Made by a program: the position numbers and the translations under genes
Notes under the pieces: generated by a model
The model's database searches: none
What the model was told of the DNA's origin: nothing
Seen by the model: the letters and a program-made list of their open reading frames with translations, nothing else
Origin: Rhodobacteraceae bacterium (ex Bugula neritina AB1)
GTDB taxonomy: Bacteria; Pseudomonadota; Alphaproteobacteria; Rhodobacterales; Rhodobacteraceae
Direction of reading: 5' to 3'
NCBI GenBank assembly: GCA_001730095.1
Contig: MDLF01000058.1
Location: 108,161 to 172,160 of the forward strand
DNA length: 64,000 nucleotides
In this document: positions 17,343 through 25,739 of the stretch, in pieces
Position numbering within the stretch: the stretch's first letter is position 1
How the letters are laid out: each line of letters opens with the position of its first letter

Positions 17343-17915
17343 ATGTTTTCACGCCGGAACATTCTCATCAGTGGCAGCGCAGCGGCAGTGTCCGCATTGC
17401 TTCCTTTGCCCGCGCTGGCCCGCAAGCAGGACCCTGCCCCATTTGACCCTACTCCGCAGGAGGTCCGGATTCGCAAGGATTTTGCCCCCGGCCAGATCCT
17501 GGTGCTGCCGCGTTCCTACTACCTTTATTTCGTGACCGACACACGCAAGGCGATGCGATACGGTGTCGGCGTCGGCAAGGCCGGGCTGGAGTTTACCGGC
17601 CGCGCTGTGATCGAGCGCAAGAAGGAATGGCCCACCTGGCGGCCCACCAACGAAATGATTGAGCGCGATCCGCGGGCCTATGCCAAATTCATCGACAATG
17701 ACTACATTCAGCCGGGCGGTCCGAATAATCCGCTGGGGGCGCGGGCGCTCTATCTGTTCCAGAACGGGGTCGACACCTATTTCCGTATCCACGGAACCAA
17801 CCAGCCGCAAACCATTGGGCATTCGGCGTCAAACGGCTGCATCCGGATGCTGAACGACCACGTAATGGACCTGTACGAGCGGGTGCCGCTGGGCACGGTG
17901 GTCACCGTACTTTAG
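17343..17915 (+). CDS. L,D-transpeptidase (YkuD family), Tat-exported
   Basis: This 190-residue periplasmic enzyme makes or remodels peptidoglycan cross-links, or attaches proteins to peptidoglycan. The N-terminus carries a twin-arginine signal (S-R-R-N-I-L, residues 3-8). The catalytic box is R-I-H-G-T-N near residue 146, followed by IGHSASNGCIRM with the nucleophilic cysteine. The ATG at 17343 follows CGGAGG at 7-nt spacing and is preferred over a TTG at 17322. It is the usual short Rhodobacterales form without a LysM domain. Confidence 0.9.
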   Translation: MFSRRNILISGSAAAVSALLPLPALARKQDPAPFDPTPQEVRIRKDFAPGQILVLPRSYYLYFVTDTRKAMRYGVGVGKAGLEFTGRAVIERKKEWPTWRPTNEMIERDPRAYAKFIDNDYIQPGGPNNPLGARALYLFQNGVDTYFRIHGTNQPQTIGHSASNGCIRMLNDHVMDLYERVPLGTVVTVL

Positions 17916-18147
17916 GCCGGGTTGTGGTGGGGAAATCGGCACGGTTTTGCCGGATTTCGCCCCAGAACCCTGCGTCACAGCGCATTTTTTCTTGCACCGA
18001 ACGGGATTCCTACTCAATTCTGTCACGGCGATGTGACGCGGATGCCATTCCTGTCCCCTACCCGGAACGGTCATGATCATCTGCAGACGTTGCCGGACTG
18101 CCGCATGACGCGGGCAGACAATTGAGACGACGTAGGAGTATACGACG

Positions 18148-18357
18148 ATGGCCACTGGCACCGTCAAATGGTTCAACACCACCAAAGGCTACGGCTTTAT
18201 TGCACCCGAAGATGGCGGCAAGGATATTTTCGTCCACATTTCCGCTGTTGAGCGCTCTGGCCTGACCGGCCTGGCGGACAATCAGAAAGTGACCTATGAG
18301 CTGCGCGCAGGCCGCGACGGCCGCGAATCCGCTGTGGATATCGCACTGGTTTCCTGA
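18148..18357 (+). CDS. Cold-shock protein, CspA family
   Basis: The 69-residue product is one cold-shock domain with both RNA-binding motifs: KWFNTTKGYGFI (residues 7-18) and D-I-F-V-H-I (27-32). Such proteins bind single-stranded RNA and act as chaperones or antiterminators. The gap of 232 bp upstream leaves room for the long structured 5' leader typical of cold-shock genes. A clear hairpin terminator follows at 18383. The exact paralogue name cannot be assigned. Confidence 0.92.
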   Translation: MATGTVKWFNTTKGYGFIAPEDGGKDIFVHISAVERSGLTGLADNQKVTYELRAGRDGRESAVDIALVS

Positions 18358-18382
18358 TCCTCTGATCTGCTTTGAGATTTCC

Positions 18383-18409
18383 AAACAGCCCTGACTGACG
18401 GGGCTGTTT
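18383..18409. terminator. Bidirectional hairpin terminator between cspA-type gene and esterase gene
   Basis: AAACAGCCC at 18383-18391 pairs perfectly with GGGCTGTTT at 18401-18409 around a 9-nt loop. The arms supply T-rich ends on both strands, and the genes on each side converge here. The minus-strand esterase stop overlaps its right end. Confidence 0.75.
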
Positions 18410-19050
18410 CACTGGGCTATTGACGCCGCCAGTTGCAGGGCTGCCGGGCCGATTGCAGCCACGTTCAGCGCCACACCCCGGGCGTTGGGATGGATGCTGT
18501 CGTCCTGCATGAACGCCTGCGCTGCTGCGGGATCATTTCCTGCCGCCTCTGCGATGCCGGCAAAGGCGTCCGGGTGCAGCACCGCGCCGTATTCATCCGC
18601 AAGCTCTGGATAGATTGCATCAAAGTCCTGTTTATAGTCCGGGCCATAATTGCGCGGAGCCTTCATGCCGATCAGCAGAACCTTGATCCCCTGGGCCTGA
18701 GCCGTCTGCAGGATGCGGGTCAGGTTGGCGCGCGCCGCCTGCGGTGCCAGCCCGCGCAGCATATCATTGCCACCTAAGAGAACGATCAGCCCGTCGGGAT
18801 TGTCCGACAGCGTCCATGCAGCGCGCTCTGCCCCGCCGGCCGTGGTGTCGCCCGAGACACCCGCGTTTTGCAGCACCGTTTCGGCGCCGTTTTCATTCAT
18901 CCACTGCTCCAGCTGTGGCACCAGCCCCTGGCCCTGCGGCAGCCCGTACCCCTGCACCAGACTGTCGCCAAGGACCGTGATCCGCAGCGGCTCCGCCCAT
19001 GTGGCACCCGTAAAAAGCAGCAAACTCAGCAGTGCCAGTGTCTTGCGCAT
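18409..19050 (-). CDS. Arylesterase/lysophospholipase, SGNH (TesA) family
   Basis: This 213-residue periplasmic hydrolase has a signal peptide (residues 1-19) and the SGNH blocks: GDSLVQGYGL (catalytic Ser, block I), a Gly in block II, GGND (block III) and D-S-I-H-P-N near the C-terminus (catalytic Asp/His). The family includes TesA, acting as a thioesterase, lysophospholipase or arylesterase. The ATG at 19050 gives the signal peptide. It is divergent from ybbA-ybbP, an arrangement also found in E. coli (tesA-ybbAP). Confidence 0.88.
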   Translation of the reverse strand: MRKTLALLSLLLFTGATWAEPLRITVLGDSLVQGYGLPQGQGLVPQLEQWMNENGAETVLQNAGVSGDTTAGGAERAAWTLSDNPDGLIVLLGGNDMLRGLAPQAARANLTRILQTAQAQGIKVLLIGMKAPRNYGPDYKQDFDAIYPELADEYGAVLHPDAFAGIAEAAGNDPAAAQAFMQDDSIHPNARGVALNVAAIGPAALQLAASIAQ

Positions 19051-19098
19051 CGCAGCAAATACTCCATATCCGTTAGGTGAGTCCAACAGGCAGGCCCG

Positions 19099-19803
19099 AT
19101 GACCGATCAAAACAGCCCCGTTCTGCATCTCTTAGATGCGAGTTTGACACTGAATAGCAATACCGGCCCGGTAGAGATTCTGCACGGCATCTCGCTGGAT
19201 GTGCAGCAGGGAGAGACGCTGGGGCTTGTGGGGCCGTCCGGATCGGGCAAGTCATCGCTGTTGATGCTGATGGGCGGCCTGGAGCAGGCGACCGGCGGCA
19301 CGGTGGCTGCCCTGGACCAGGATCTGACCACCATGGATGAAGATGCGCTGGCGCGTTTCCGCCGCGATAACATGGGGGTGGTGTTCCAGAGCTTTCACCT
19401 GATCCCGACGATGACTGCGCTGGAAAACGTGGCGACCCCGTTGGAACTGGCCGGCGTCAAGGATGCTTTTGACCGCGCCCAGACAGAACTGGAAGCCGTC
19501 GGCCTGGGCCACCGGGCGGGCCATTTCCCGGCGCAGATGTCGGGCGGCGAGCAGCAGCGTGTGGCGCTGGCGCGGGCACTGGCGCCGCGGCCCGCGATCG
19601 TGCTGGCGGATGAACCCACTGGCAATCTGGATGAGGCCAACGGCGAAGCGGTGATGGATCTTTTGTTTGGGTTGCGTGACCGCTACGGGGCGACGCTGGT
19701 GATGGTCACCCACGCGCCAGAGCTGGCCGCCCGCTGCGACCGGGTGGTGCGGCTGCGCGACGGGCGTGTCGAGGATGAAACCGCGCGCGAGGCTGCAGAA
19801 TGA
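19099..19803 (+). CDS. ybbA: ABC transporter ATPase, YbbA/LolD type
   Basis: This 234-residue ATPase has Walker [10 protein letters not shown] (about residue 46), signature [15 protein letters not shown], and Walker [13 protein letters not shown], the form typical of MacB/LolD/YbbA ATPases that work with FtsX-type permeases. These systems move lipids or lipoproteins or extract substrates from the inner membrane. Its stop overlaps the permease start by 4 bp (ATGA), showing translational coupling. Linkage to a tesA-like gene supports the YbbA call. Substrate is unknown. Confidence 0.88.
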   Translation: MTDQNSPVLHLLDASLTLNSNTGPVEILHGISLDVQQGETLGLVGPSGSGKSSLLMLMGGLEQATGGTVAALDQDLTTMDEDALARFRRDNMGVVFQSFHLIPTMTALENVATPLELAGVKDAFDRAQTELEAVGLGHRAGHFPAQMSGGEQQRVALARALAPRPAIVLADEPTGNLDEANGEAVMDLLFGLRDRYGATLVMVTHAPELAARCDRVVRLRDGRVEDETAREAAE

Positions 19804-22325
19804 ATGCTGCGGCCTTTCGCCTGGCCTGGCGATTTGCCTTGCGGGAGCTGCGCGGCGGTCTGAAGGGCTTCCGTATCTTCCTGGCCTGCCTGGCGCTGGG
19901 GGTCGGCGTGATCGCGGCCATCGGATCTATTCGCGCTTCGATCGAAACCGGGCTGGAGCGCGAAGGCGCCACCATTCTGGGCGGCGATGCGGAACTGAAT
20001 TTCACCTACCGCTTTGCCAATGAAGAAGAGCGCGCCTGGCTGGACCGTACCGCCTTGCGCCACTCCGAGATTGCCGAATTCCGCTCCATGGCGACTGTGG
20101 GCGAGGAGCGCGGGCTGACACAGGTGAAGGCGGTGGACGGGCTCTATCCGCTGAAGGGCACGATGACGCTGGCGCCTTCGATGCCGTTGGAAACCGCACT
20201 GGCAGGCGCTGACGGGCTGCCCGGCGGGGTGATGGACCGGGTGCTGTCAGACCGGCTAGGGCTGACGCCCGGAGATGTTTTCCGGCTTGGCACCCGGGAT
20301 TTTCGCCTGATGGCGATGATTGCGCTGGAACCGGATGCCGCGGCCTCCGGCTTTGAGCTGGGCCCGCGCACGATGGTGCGGACGGCAGACCTGGCCGGCT
20401 CTGGCCTGCTGGAACCCGGCACTCTATTTGACACCAAATACCGGATGGAACTGCCGGCAGATCATGATCTGAATGCCTTGCAGGCAGAGGCTGAAGGGCT
20501 GTTTGAAACCACCGGCATGCGCTGGCGCGATGCCCGCAACGGTGCCCCCGGCATCACCTCATTTGTCGAAAGGCTTGGTGGATTCCTGGTGCTGGTGGGC
20601 TTGTCGGGCCTGGCCGTGGGCGGGGTTGGCGTGTCTGCTGCCGTGCGCGCCTATCTGGCGACCAAGACCGCCACCATTGCCACCCTGCGCACGCTGGGGG
20701 CGGAGCGGCAGACTATTTTCCTCACATATTTTCTACAGATCGGCGCGCTGACATTGATTGGCGTCGGCATCGGTCTGGCATTGGGCGGGCTGGGGCCGGT
20801 CCTGCTGGGGCCGCTGATTGCGGCGCAGCTGCCGTTCCCGGCGGTGTTTTCGCTTTACCCTTCAGCACTGGCTGAAGCTGCGGTCTATGGCGTGCTGACC
20901 GCCTTTATCTTTGCCTTGTGGCCGTTGGCGCGGGCCGAACGGATCCGCGCGGCGTCCCTGTTCCGCGATGCCTTTGCCAGCCGCAGCAGGCTGCCTGCGC
21001 CACAGTATCTGCTGGCAACCGGGCTGGCGCTGGCGGCACTGGTCGGGCTGGCAGCCTGGTTCAGCGGCTCAGCCCGGCTGACGCTGTGGACTGCAGGCGG
21101 GCTGATGGGCGCGCTTGCAGTGCTGCTGCTGGCGGCGCTTGCGATCGGTTTCCTGGCACGCCGCGGCACTGCAGCGTCGCGCGGGCGCCCTGCTTTGCGA
21201 TGGGCGCTGTCGTCTATTGGCAGCGCGCGGGATGGGGCGGTTCCTGCCGTTCTGGCGCTGGGGCTGGGCCTGACCGTGCTAGCCGCTATCGGCCAGATCG
21301 ACGGCAATATGCGCCGGGCGATTGCCGGCAACCTGCCGGATGTGGCGCCAAGTTATTTCTTTGTCGATATCCAGCGCAGCCAGATGCCCGCCTTTCTGGA
21401 GCGGCTGCAAAACGACCCTTCTGTGACGCGGGTAGAAAACGCGCCGATGCTGCGCGGAGTGCTGACCCGCATCAACGGCCAGGCTGCAACAGAGGTTGCG
21501 GGCGATCACTGGGTGGTGCGCGGCGACCGCGGCATCACCTATGCCGCCGCCCAGCCGGAAGCAACCGAGGTCACCGCAGGTGAATGGTGGCCTGAAAACT
21601 ATTCCGGCACCCCCCAGATCAGCTTTGCCGCCGAAGAGGCCGAGGAATTGGGGCTCCAGCTGGGGGACACGCTGACGCTGAACATCCTGGGTCGCGACAT
21701 CACCGGCACCATTTCCAGTTTCCGCAATGTGGATTTCTCCACCGCCGGCATGGGGTTTGTGATGGTGCTGAACGAGGCCGCACTGGCAGGCGCGCCGCAT
21801 AGTTTCATTGCCACCGTTTATGCCGAAGAACAGGCCGAAGCCGCCATCCTGCGCGATCTGGCGCGGGAAATGCCGAATATCACTGCCATCCGCATGCGTG
21901 ATGCCATCGACCGGGTGTCGGAAATCCTGCGCCAGCTGGCCGCCGCCACCGCCTATGGCGCGGCAGCGACGCTGCTGACCGGGTTCCTGGTGCTATTGGG
22001 CACCGCTGCCGCCGGTGAACCTGCCCGGCGCTATGAGGCGGCGCTGTTGAAAACGCTGGGAGCACCGCGCAGGCAGATCCTGGCAAGCTTTGCGCTGCGC
22101 TCTGCCCTATTGGGCGCGGCAGCGGGACTGGTGGCTCTGGCGGCGGGCATTGCCGGAGCCTGGGCGATCAACGCCTATGTTTTCGAGACCAGCTATACCG
22201 TGATCTGGCCCAACGCGATCCTGGTGATCTGTGGCGGGGTGCTGACGACACTGCTGGCGGGGCTGGCCTTTGCCCTGCGACCGCTGGCGGCCAAACCGGC
22301 GCGTATCCTGCGCGCCCGGGAGTAA
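19800..22325 (+). CDS. ybbP: FtsX-like ABC permease, YbbP type
   Basis: This 841-residue inner-membrane protein has an N-terminal helix, a large periplasmic domain, three helices around residues 255-380, further helices in the middle, a second periplasmic domain and a closing group of three helices. This duplicated FtsX layout is typical of YbbP. It partners YbbA, with which it overlaps by 4 bp. The substrate is not known, though the link with a TesA-type lipase suggests lipids. Confidence 0.88.
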   Translation: MNAAAFRLAWRFALRELRGGLKGFRIFLACLALGVGVIAAIGSIRASIETGLEREGATILGGDAELNFTYRFANEEERAWLDRTALRHSEIAEFRSMATVGEERGLTQVKAVDGLYPLKGTMTLAPSMPLETALAGADGLPGGVMDRVLSDRLGLTPGDVFRLGTRDFRLMAMIALEPDAAASGFELGPRTMVRTADLAGSGLLEPGTLFDTKYRMELPADHDLNALQAEAEGLFETTGMRWRDARNGAPGITSFVERLGGFLVLVGLSGLAVGGVGVSAAVRAYLATKTATIATLRTLGAERQTIFLTYFLQIGALTLIGVGIGLALGGLGPVLLGPLIAAQLPFPAVFSLYPSALAEAAVYGVLTAFIFALWPLARAERIRAASLFRDAFASRSRLPAPQYLLATGLALAALVGLAAWFSGSARLTLWTAGGLMGALAVLLLAALAIGFLARRGTAASRGRPALRWALSSIGSARDGAVPAVLALGLGLTVLAAIGQIDGNMRRAIAGNLPDVAPSYFFVDIQRSQMPAFLERLQNDPSVTRVENAPMLRGVLTRINGQAATEVAGDHWVVRGDRGITYAAAQPEATEVTAGEWWPENYSGTPQISFAAEEAEELGLQLGDTLTLNILGRDITGTISSFRNVDFSTAGMGFVMVLNEAALAGAPHSFIATVYAEEQAEAAILRDLAREMPNITAIRMRDAIDRVSEILRQLAAATAYGAAATLLTGFLVLLGTAAAGEPARRYEAALLKTLGAPRRQILASFALRSALLGAAAGLVALAAGIAGAWAINAYVFETSYTVIWPNAILVICGGVLTTLLAGLAFALRPLAAKPARILRARE

Positions 22326-22346
22326 TCGGACCGGCGGCAGCCCGTT

Positions 22347-22796
22347 TCAGCGGGCGCCGCAGGACACCGGCTGGAGGATACGCAGCAGATCGTGGTTGCC
22401 GCAGACCAGAGTCTCCAGGGAAATATCATCCAGCGATGCATAGAAAGCCTGCGCCGCATCGGACAGCGCCACCTTGAGGCGGCAAGCATCCGTCAGCGGG
22501 CAGGTGTTGTCCGCATCGGCAAAGCATTCGACCATCGGCAGATCGCCTTCGACATCGCGGAACACGTCGCCAATTCGTATCTGCGCGACTGGCTTGCCCA
22601 GATTCATGCCACCGTTGCGGCCCCGCTGGGTGGCAAGATAGCCCAGCTGGCTCAGCTGATTGATCACCTGTGCCAGGTGGTTTTCCGAAACATTGCAGCA
22701 TTCAGCGATCTCCGCCTTAGTCACCAGGCGATCATCATGGGCGGCGCAGTACATCAGCAGCCGCACGGCAATATTGGTCCTTTTGGTAATGCGCAT
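22347..22796 (-). CDS. Rrf2-family iron-sulfur regulator, NsrR-like
   Basis: The 149-residue protein has the Rrf2 winged helix (M-R-I-T-K-R-T-N-I-A start, V-S-E-N-H-L-A-Q-V-I-N-Q-L recognition region) and three cysteines, C91, C99 and C105, in the pattern E-C-F-A-D-x3-T-C-P-L-x3-C of cluster-binding NsrR/RirA-type proteins. It probably senses NO, oxygen or iron through an Fe-S cluster and represses target genes. A FNR-type box lies upstream at 22854. The gene diverges from gamma-glutamylcyclotransferase. Confidence 0.85.
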   Translation of the reverse strand: MRITKRTNIAVRLLMYCAAHDDRLVTKAEIAECCNVSENHLAQVINQLSQLGYLATQRGRNGGMNLGKPVAQIRIGDVFRDVEGDLPMVECFADADNTCPLTDACRLKVALSDAAQAFYASLDDISLETLVCGNHDLLRILQPVSCGAR

Positions 22797-22853
22797 GGGT
22801 CAGCTCCTGCAGCGTCGGTGCATCGCTTATTGCACACCCCGCCAAAAAGCGGT

Positions 22854-22867
22854 TTGACATACATCAA
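22854..22867. promoter_or_regulatory. FNR/FnrL-type box in the Rrf2-ggct divergent gap
   Basis: TTGAC-ATAC-ATCAA matches TTGAT-N4-ATCAA at 9 of 10 positions. It is 58 bp from the Rrf2-gene start and 34 bp from the start at 22901, so it could control either gene. Confidence 0.6.
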
Positions 22868-22900
22868 TTGCTGCAAACGCGCCTTTCGAAAGGACAGAGC

Positions 22901-23467
22901 ATGACGTCCCCCTGCTTCTTCGGCTACGGCAGCCTGGTGAATACGGCAACTCATGACTATGGCGGCGCGTTGCCTGCCCGGCTCAGCGGCTGGCGGAGAG
23001 CCTGGGTGCACACAGATCTGCGCGAGGTCGCCTTTTTGTCGGCGGTGCGCTGCGCCGACAGTGAAATCGACGGGCTGATCGCAGAAGTTCCGGGGGCCAA
23101 CTGGGCAGCGCTGGACGCGCGCGAGTTTGCCTATGAGCGGCTCGCGGCCACAGAGCAGATACGGCACGGGCGGGCAGACAGCCCCGAAATCTCCGTCTAT
23201 GCCGTGGCTGCGGAAACGCAGAATGGCACCACAGATAGGCACCCGGTTCTGCTCAGCTATCTGGACGTTGTGCTGCAGGGCTATCTGCAGGTGTTCGGCG
23301 AAAAGGGCGTGCAGGAGTTTGTGGCAACCACAGACGGGTGGGATGCGCCGATCCTGAATGACCGGACACACCCCCGCTACCCACGCCACCAGCAACTGAG
23401 CCGCGATGAGCATCTGTTCTTTGACGAGGTGATCAGAAAAACCGGCGCCCGTATCCTGAACGGCTGA
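22901..23467 (+). CDS. Gamma-glutamylcyclotransferase-family protein
   Basis: The 188-residue product begins with the family motif F-F-G-Y-G-S-L-V-N near residue 6, the substrate-binding loop of the GGCT/AIG2 fold, and keeps a glutamate-containing stretch (LDAREFAYERL) near residue 72, matching the catalytic acid region. Such enzymes release 5-oxoproline from gamma-glutamyl peptides, though many bacterial members have unknown substrates. The ATG at 22901 follows AAAGGA. An FNR-type box lies 34 bp upstream. Confidence 0.82.
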   Translation: MTSPCFFGYGSLVNTATHDYGGALPARLSGWRRAWVHTDLREVAFLSAVRCADSEIDGLIAEVPGANWAALDAREFAYERLAATEQIRHGRADSPEISVYAVAAETQNGTTDRHPVLLSYLDVVLQGYLQVFGEKGVQEFVATTDGWDAPILNDRTHPRYPRHQQLSRDEHLFFDEVIRKTGARILNG

Positions 23468-23603
23468 TACGTTTCCAGCCCCCGTCCTGCGCTGCCTGCA
23501 CTTCGGCTGACCGCCAGGACCGGAAGCTCTCCCGCCCGGTTCGGCGCAGGAAACCTGCGCCATGCCCAGTTGGGCATGGCACCGCACCTGGCGGTGCGGT
23601 GCA

Positions 23604-23682
23604 GCGCCGCGCATTCGCGCGGCGCCCGGCCCAACGGTTGCTGCGGCATCTTTGATGCAGCTTCAGCGGGCGGGAGCGCTCC
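23604..23682. repeat. Dispersed palindromic repeat, copy 1
   Basis: A 9-bp perfect hairpin (GCGCCGCGC at 23604-23612 with GCGCGGCGC at 23617-23625) runs into CCCGGCCCAACGGTTG (23625-23640), then a 23-nt spacer, then CAGCGGGCGGGAGCG (23664-23678). The same order and spacing recurs at 63567-63640. Upstream (23521-23580) are more short palindromes, and the CTCCCGCCCG stretch near 23527 roughly mirrors the right end. The element lies between convergent ggct and gltX. Confidence 0.8.
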
Positions 23683-23687
23683 AAACA

Positions 23688-23719
23688 GAAACGGCGCGAC
23701 CCTCAGGCCGCGCCGTTTC
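23688..23719 (-). terminator. Hairpin terminator of gltX
   Basis: GAAACGGCGCG (23688-23698) pairs perfectly with CGCGCCGTTTC (23709-23719). On the minus strand TGTTTGG follows. It lies 20 bp past the gltX stop. Confidence 0.75.
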
Positions 23720-23738
23720 CGTCCGTCACATTATTCCG

Positions 23739-25064
23739 TCAGCCACGGGCGCGGACGGTTTCCATCAAGGCCAGCAGGGCCGACATGTCGGGGCCGCGTT
23801 CCATGCCGGTCACGGCCTTGCGGAGCGGCATGAATAGGCCTTTGCCCTTGCGGCCCGTTGCCTCTTTCACCGCAGCCGTCCATTTCCCCCAGCTGTCAGC
23901 GTCATAGGGGCCTTCCGGCAGCAGCGCCATCGCCTCGGCAATGAACGCCTTGTCCTCCTCTGCCACCAGCGGCTCGGCACCGTCGCGGCACAGCTCCCAC
24001 CAGCCAGCAAGATCCTTGAGCGTGGTGATGTTTTCCTTGGCCACATCCCAGAATGCGGCCTGCTTTTCCGCCGGAATATCCAGCGCATCCACATGGGTCT
24101 GCACCGCATCCAGCGGCAGCGACTGCAGATAGCGGGCCGTCAGCGGATAGAGATCCTCAACATCGAATTTGGTCGGTGCAGCGCCAAAGCGGTTGATATC
24201 GAAGCCGTCAATCAGCTCCGCCATTTCGCTGCGCAGCTCCACCGGATCGGAGGACCCCAGACGTGCCATCAGCGACAGCAGCGCCATCGGCTGCACACCG
24301 GCCTCACGCAGGTCGCGCAGGGCAAGTGTGCCCAGACGTTTAGACAGCGCCTCGCCCTGCGGACCGGTCAGCAGCGAATGGTGGGCAAAAGAGGGCACAG
24401 TGCCGCCCAGCGCCTCGATGATCTGGATCTGAGTGGCGGTGTTGGTCACATGATCCGAGCCGCGCACCACATGTGTGACGCCCATTTCAGTGTCATCGAC
24501 CACCGAGGCCAGCGTATAGAGAAACTGGCCGTCGCCGCGGATCAGCACCGGGTCGGAGACAGAGGCCGCATCAATCGAGATGTCGCCCAGAATGCCATCG
24601 CTCCATTCAATGCGCTGATGATCCAGCTTGAACCGCCAGACGCCATCTCCGCGTTCGGCGCGCAGGGCGGTCTTTTCATCTTCGGACAGAGCCAGGGCGG
24701 CACGGTCATAGACCGGCGGCTTGCCCATGTTCAGCTGTTTCTTGCGCTTCAGGTCCAGTTCGGTCGGGGTCTCAAACGCCTCGTAGAAGCGGCCGATTTC
24801 ACGCAAGCGGTCAGCCGCGGCGACATAGCGGTCGAGCCGCTCGGACTGGCGCTCCACCTTGTCCCAGGTCAGTCCCAGCCACTCCAGGTCCTGTTTGATG
24901 GCATCGACATATTCTTCCTTGGACCGCTCCGGGTCGGTGTCATCGATGCGCAGGATAAAGGTTCCGCCGGCCTTGCGGGCGATCAGGTAGTTCATCAGCG
25001 CGGTGCGCAGGTTGCCGACGTGGATATAGCCGGTCGGCGACGGGGCAAAACGGGTGGTGGTCAT
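23739..25064 (-). CDS. gltX: Glutamyl-tRNA synthetase
   Basis: This 441-residue class I synthetase charges tRNA with glutamate. The HIGH-type motif is RFAPSPTGYIHVGNLRTAL (about residues 5-23) and the KMSKS-type motif is ALSKRLG near residue 240. Alphaproteobacteria often have two GltX copies, one of which charges tRNAGln for later amidation by GatCAB. Which copy this is cannot be decided here. Length is slightly shorter than E. coli GltX, as usual for this group. Confidence 0.95.
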   Translation of the reverse strand: MTTTRFAPSPTGYIHVGNLRTALMNYLIARKAGGTFILRIDDTDPERSKEEYVDAIKQDLEWLGLTWDKVERQSERLDRYVAAADRLREIGRFYEAFETPTELDLKRKKQLNMGKPPVYDRAALALSEDEKTALRAERGDGVWRFKLDHQRIEWSDGILGDISIDAASVSDPVLIRGDGQFLYTLASVVDDTEMGVTHVVRGSDHVTNTATQIQIIEALGGTVPSFAHHSLLTGPQGEALSKRLGTLALRDLREAGVQPMALLSLMARLGSSDPVELRSEMAELIDGFDINRFGAAPTKFDVEDLYPLTARYLQSLPLDAVQTHVDALDIPAEKQAAFWDVAKENITTLKDLAGWWELCRDGAEPLVAEEDKAFIAEAMALLPEGPYDADSWGKWTAAVKEATGRKGKGLFMPLRKAVTGMERGPDMSALLALMETVRARG

Positions 25065-25192
25065 CTCGGATCTCCTGTTGCCTTGCCCCTTGTCACATAG
25101 GCCGCGGTTTGTCCAGTTTCACGAGGGTTAACGCGCCACTGGCGCGGGCCTGGCCTGTTGGCGGCACGGCCGTCCGCCGGACGCCGGGATAC

Positions 25193-25215
25193 GAGTATTT
25201 ATGGAAAGATGAAGC
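25193..25215 (+). repeat. GAGTATTT...GAAAGATGAAG-type gene-end motif
   Basis: The motif reads GAGTATTT then AT then GGAAAGATGAAGC. A near copy on the other strand at 48071-48093 reads GAGTATTT, TG, GGAAAGATGAAAG. Both are in short intergenic gaps. Confidence 0.6.
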
Positions 25216-25235
25216 CGGGGTATTCAGGCTGCCCA

Positions 25236-25664
25236 TCATTCAGACTGCACTGGCCAGATTGCATTCAGGTCTTTGAGACCTGCGCGGATCAATTCGCCCA
25301 GCACTTCCAGGTCAATGTCAGCGAGTTTGTTCACATAGAGGCAGCTTTTGCCAAGGCGGTGCTTGCCCAGACGGGACAGGATGGCGCTGTAATCCTGATA
25401 GCCCGGCATGATGTAAATCGAATGGCGCGCCCGGCGCGGCGCAAATCCGGTGGCGAGAAACGCGCCTTCGCGGCCGCTCGCATAGCGGTAGTGATAGCGG
25501 CCGTAGCCAATGATGGACGTTCCCCAGATTTGCGGCTGGAAGCCAGTTACGCGCCGAAACAGCCGGTCCAGCTCCTGCGCTTCAACCGATTTGCGCTCGG
25601 GCTCCACGCCGTGCAGAAACTCCGCAACGCTTGCACCGGTCGGAACTGTCTTGTTGCCGTTCAT
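25236..25664 (-). CDS. DUF1801 family protein
   Basis: The 142-residue protein matches DUF1801 (YdhG-like): an N-terminal A-S-V-A-E-F-L region, W-G-T-S-I-I-G-Y-G-R-Y-H-Y-R-Y in the middle, then FAPRRARHSIYIMPGY and LGKHRLGKSCLYVNKLADIDLEVL. These small cytoplasmic proteins share a fold with iron-chaperone frataxin-like YdhG but lack a proven function. It stands alone between gltX and an oxidoreductase gene. Confidence 0.82.
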   Translation of the reverse strand: MNGNKTVPTGASVAEFLHGVEPERKSVEAQELDRLFRRVTGFQPQIWGTSIIGYGRYHYRYASGREGAFLATGFAPRRARHSIYIMPGYQDYSAILSRLGKHRLGKSCLYVNKLADIDLEVLGELIRAGLKDLNAIWPVQSE

Positions 25665-25739
25665 CCGCCTACCCTCCTGCCGTAAAGGTAGCGCGGCACC
25701 AACAGTCTGACAGTCCCGCGCAGCTTGCAGACCGATGGA

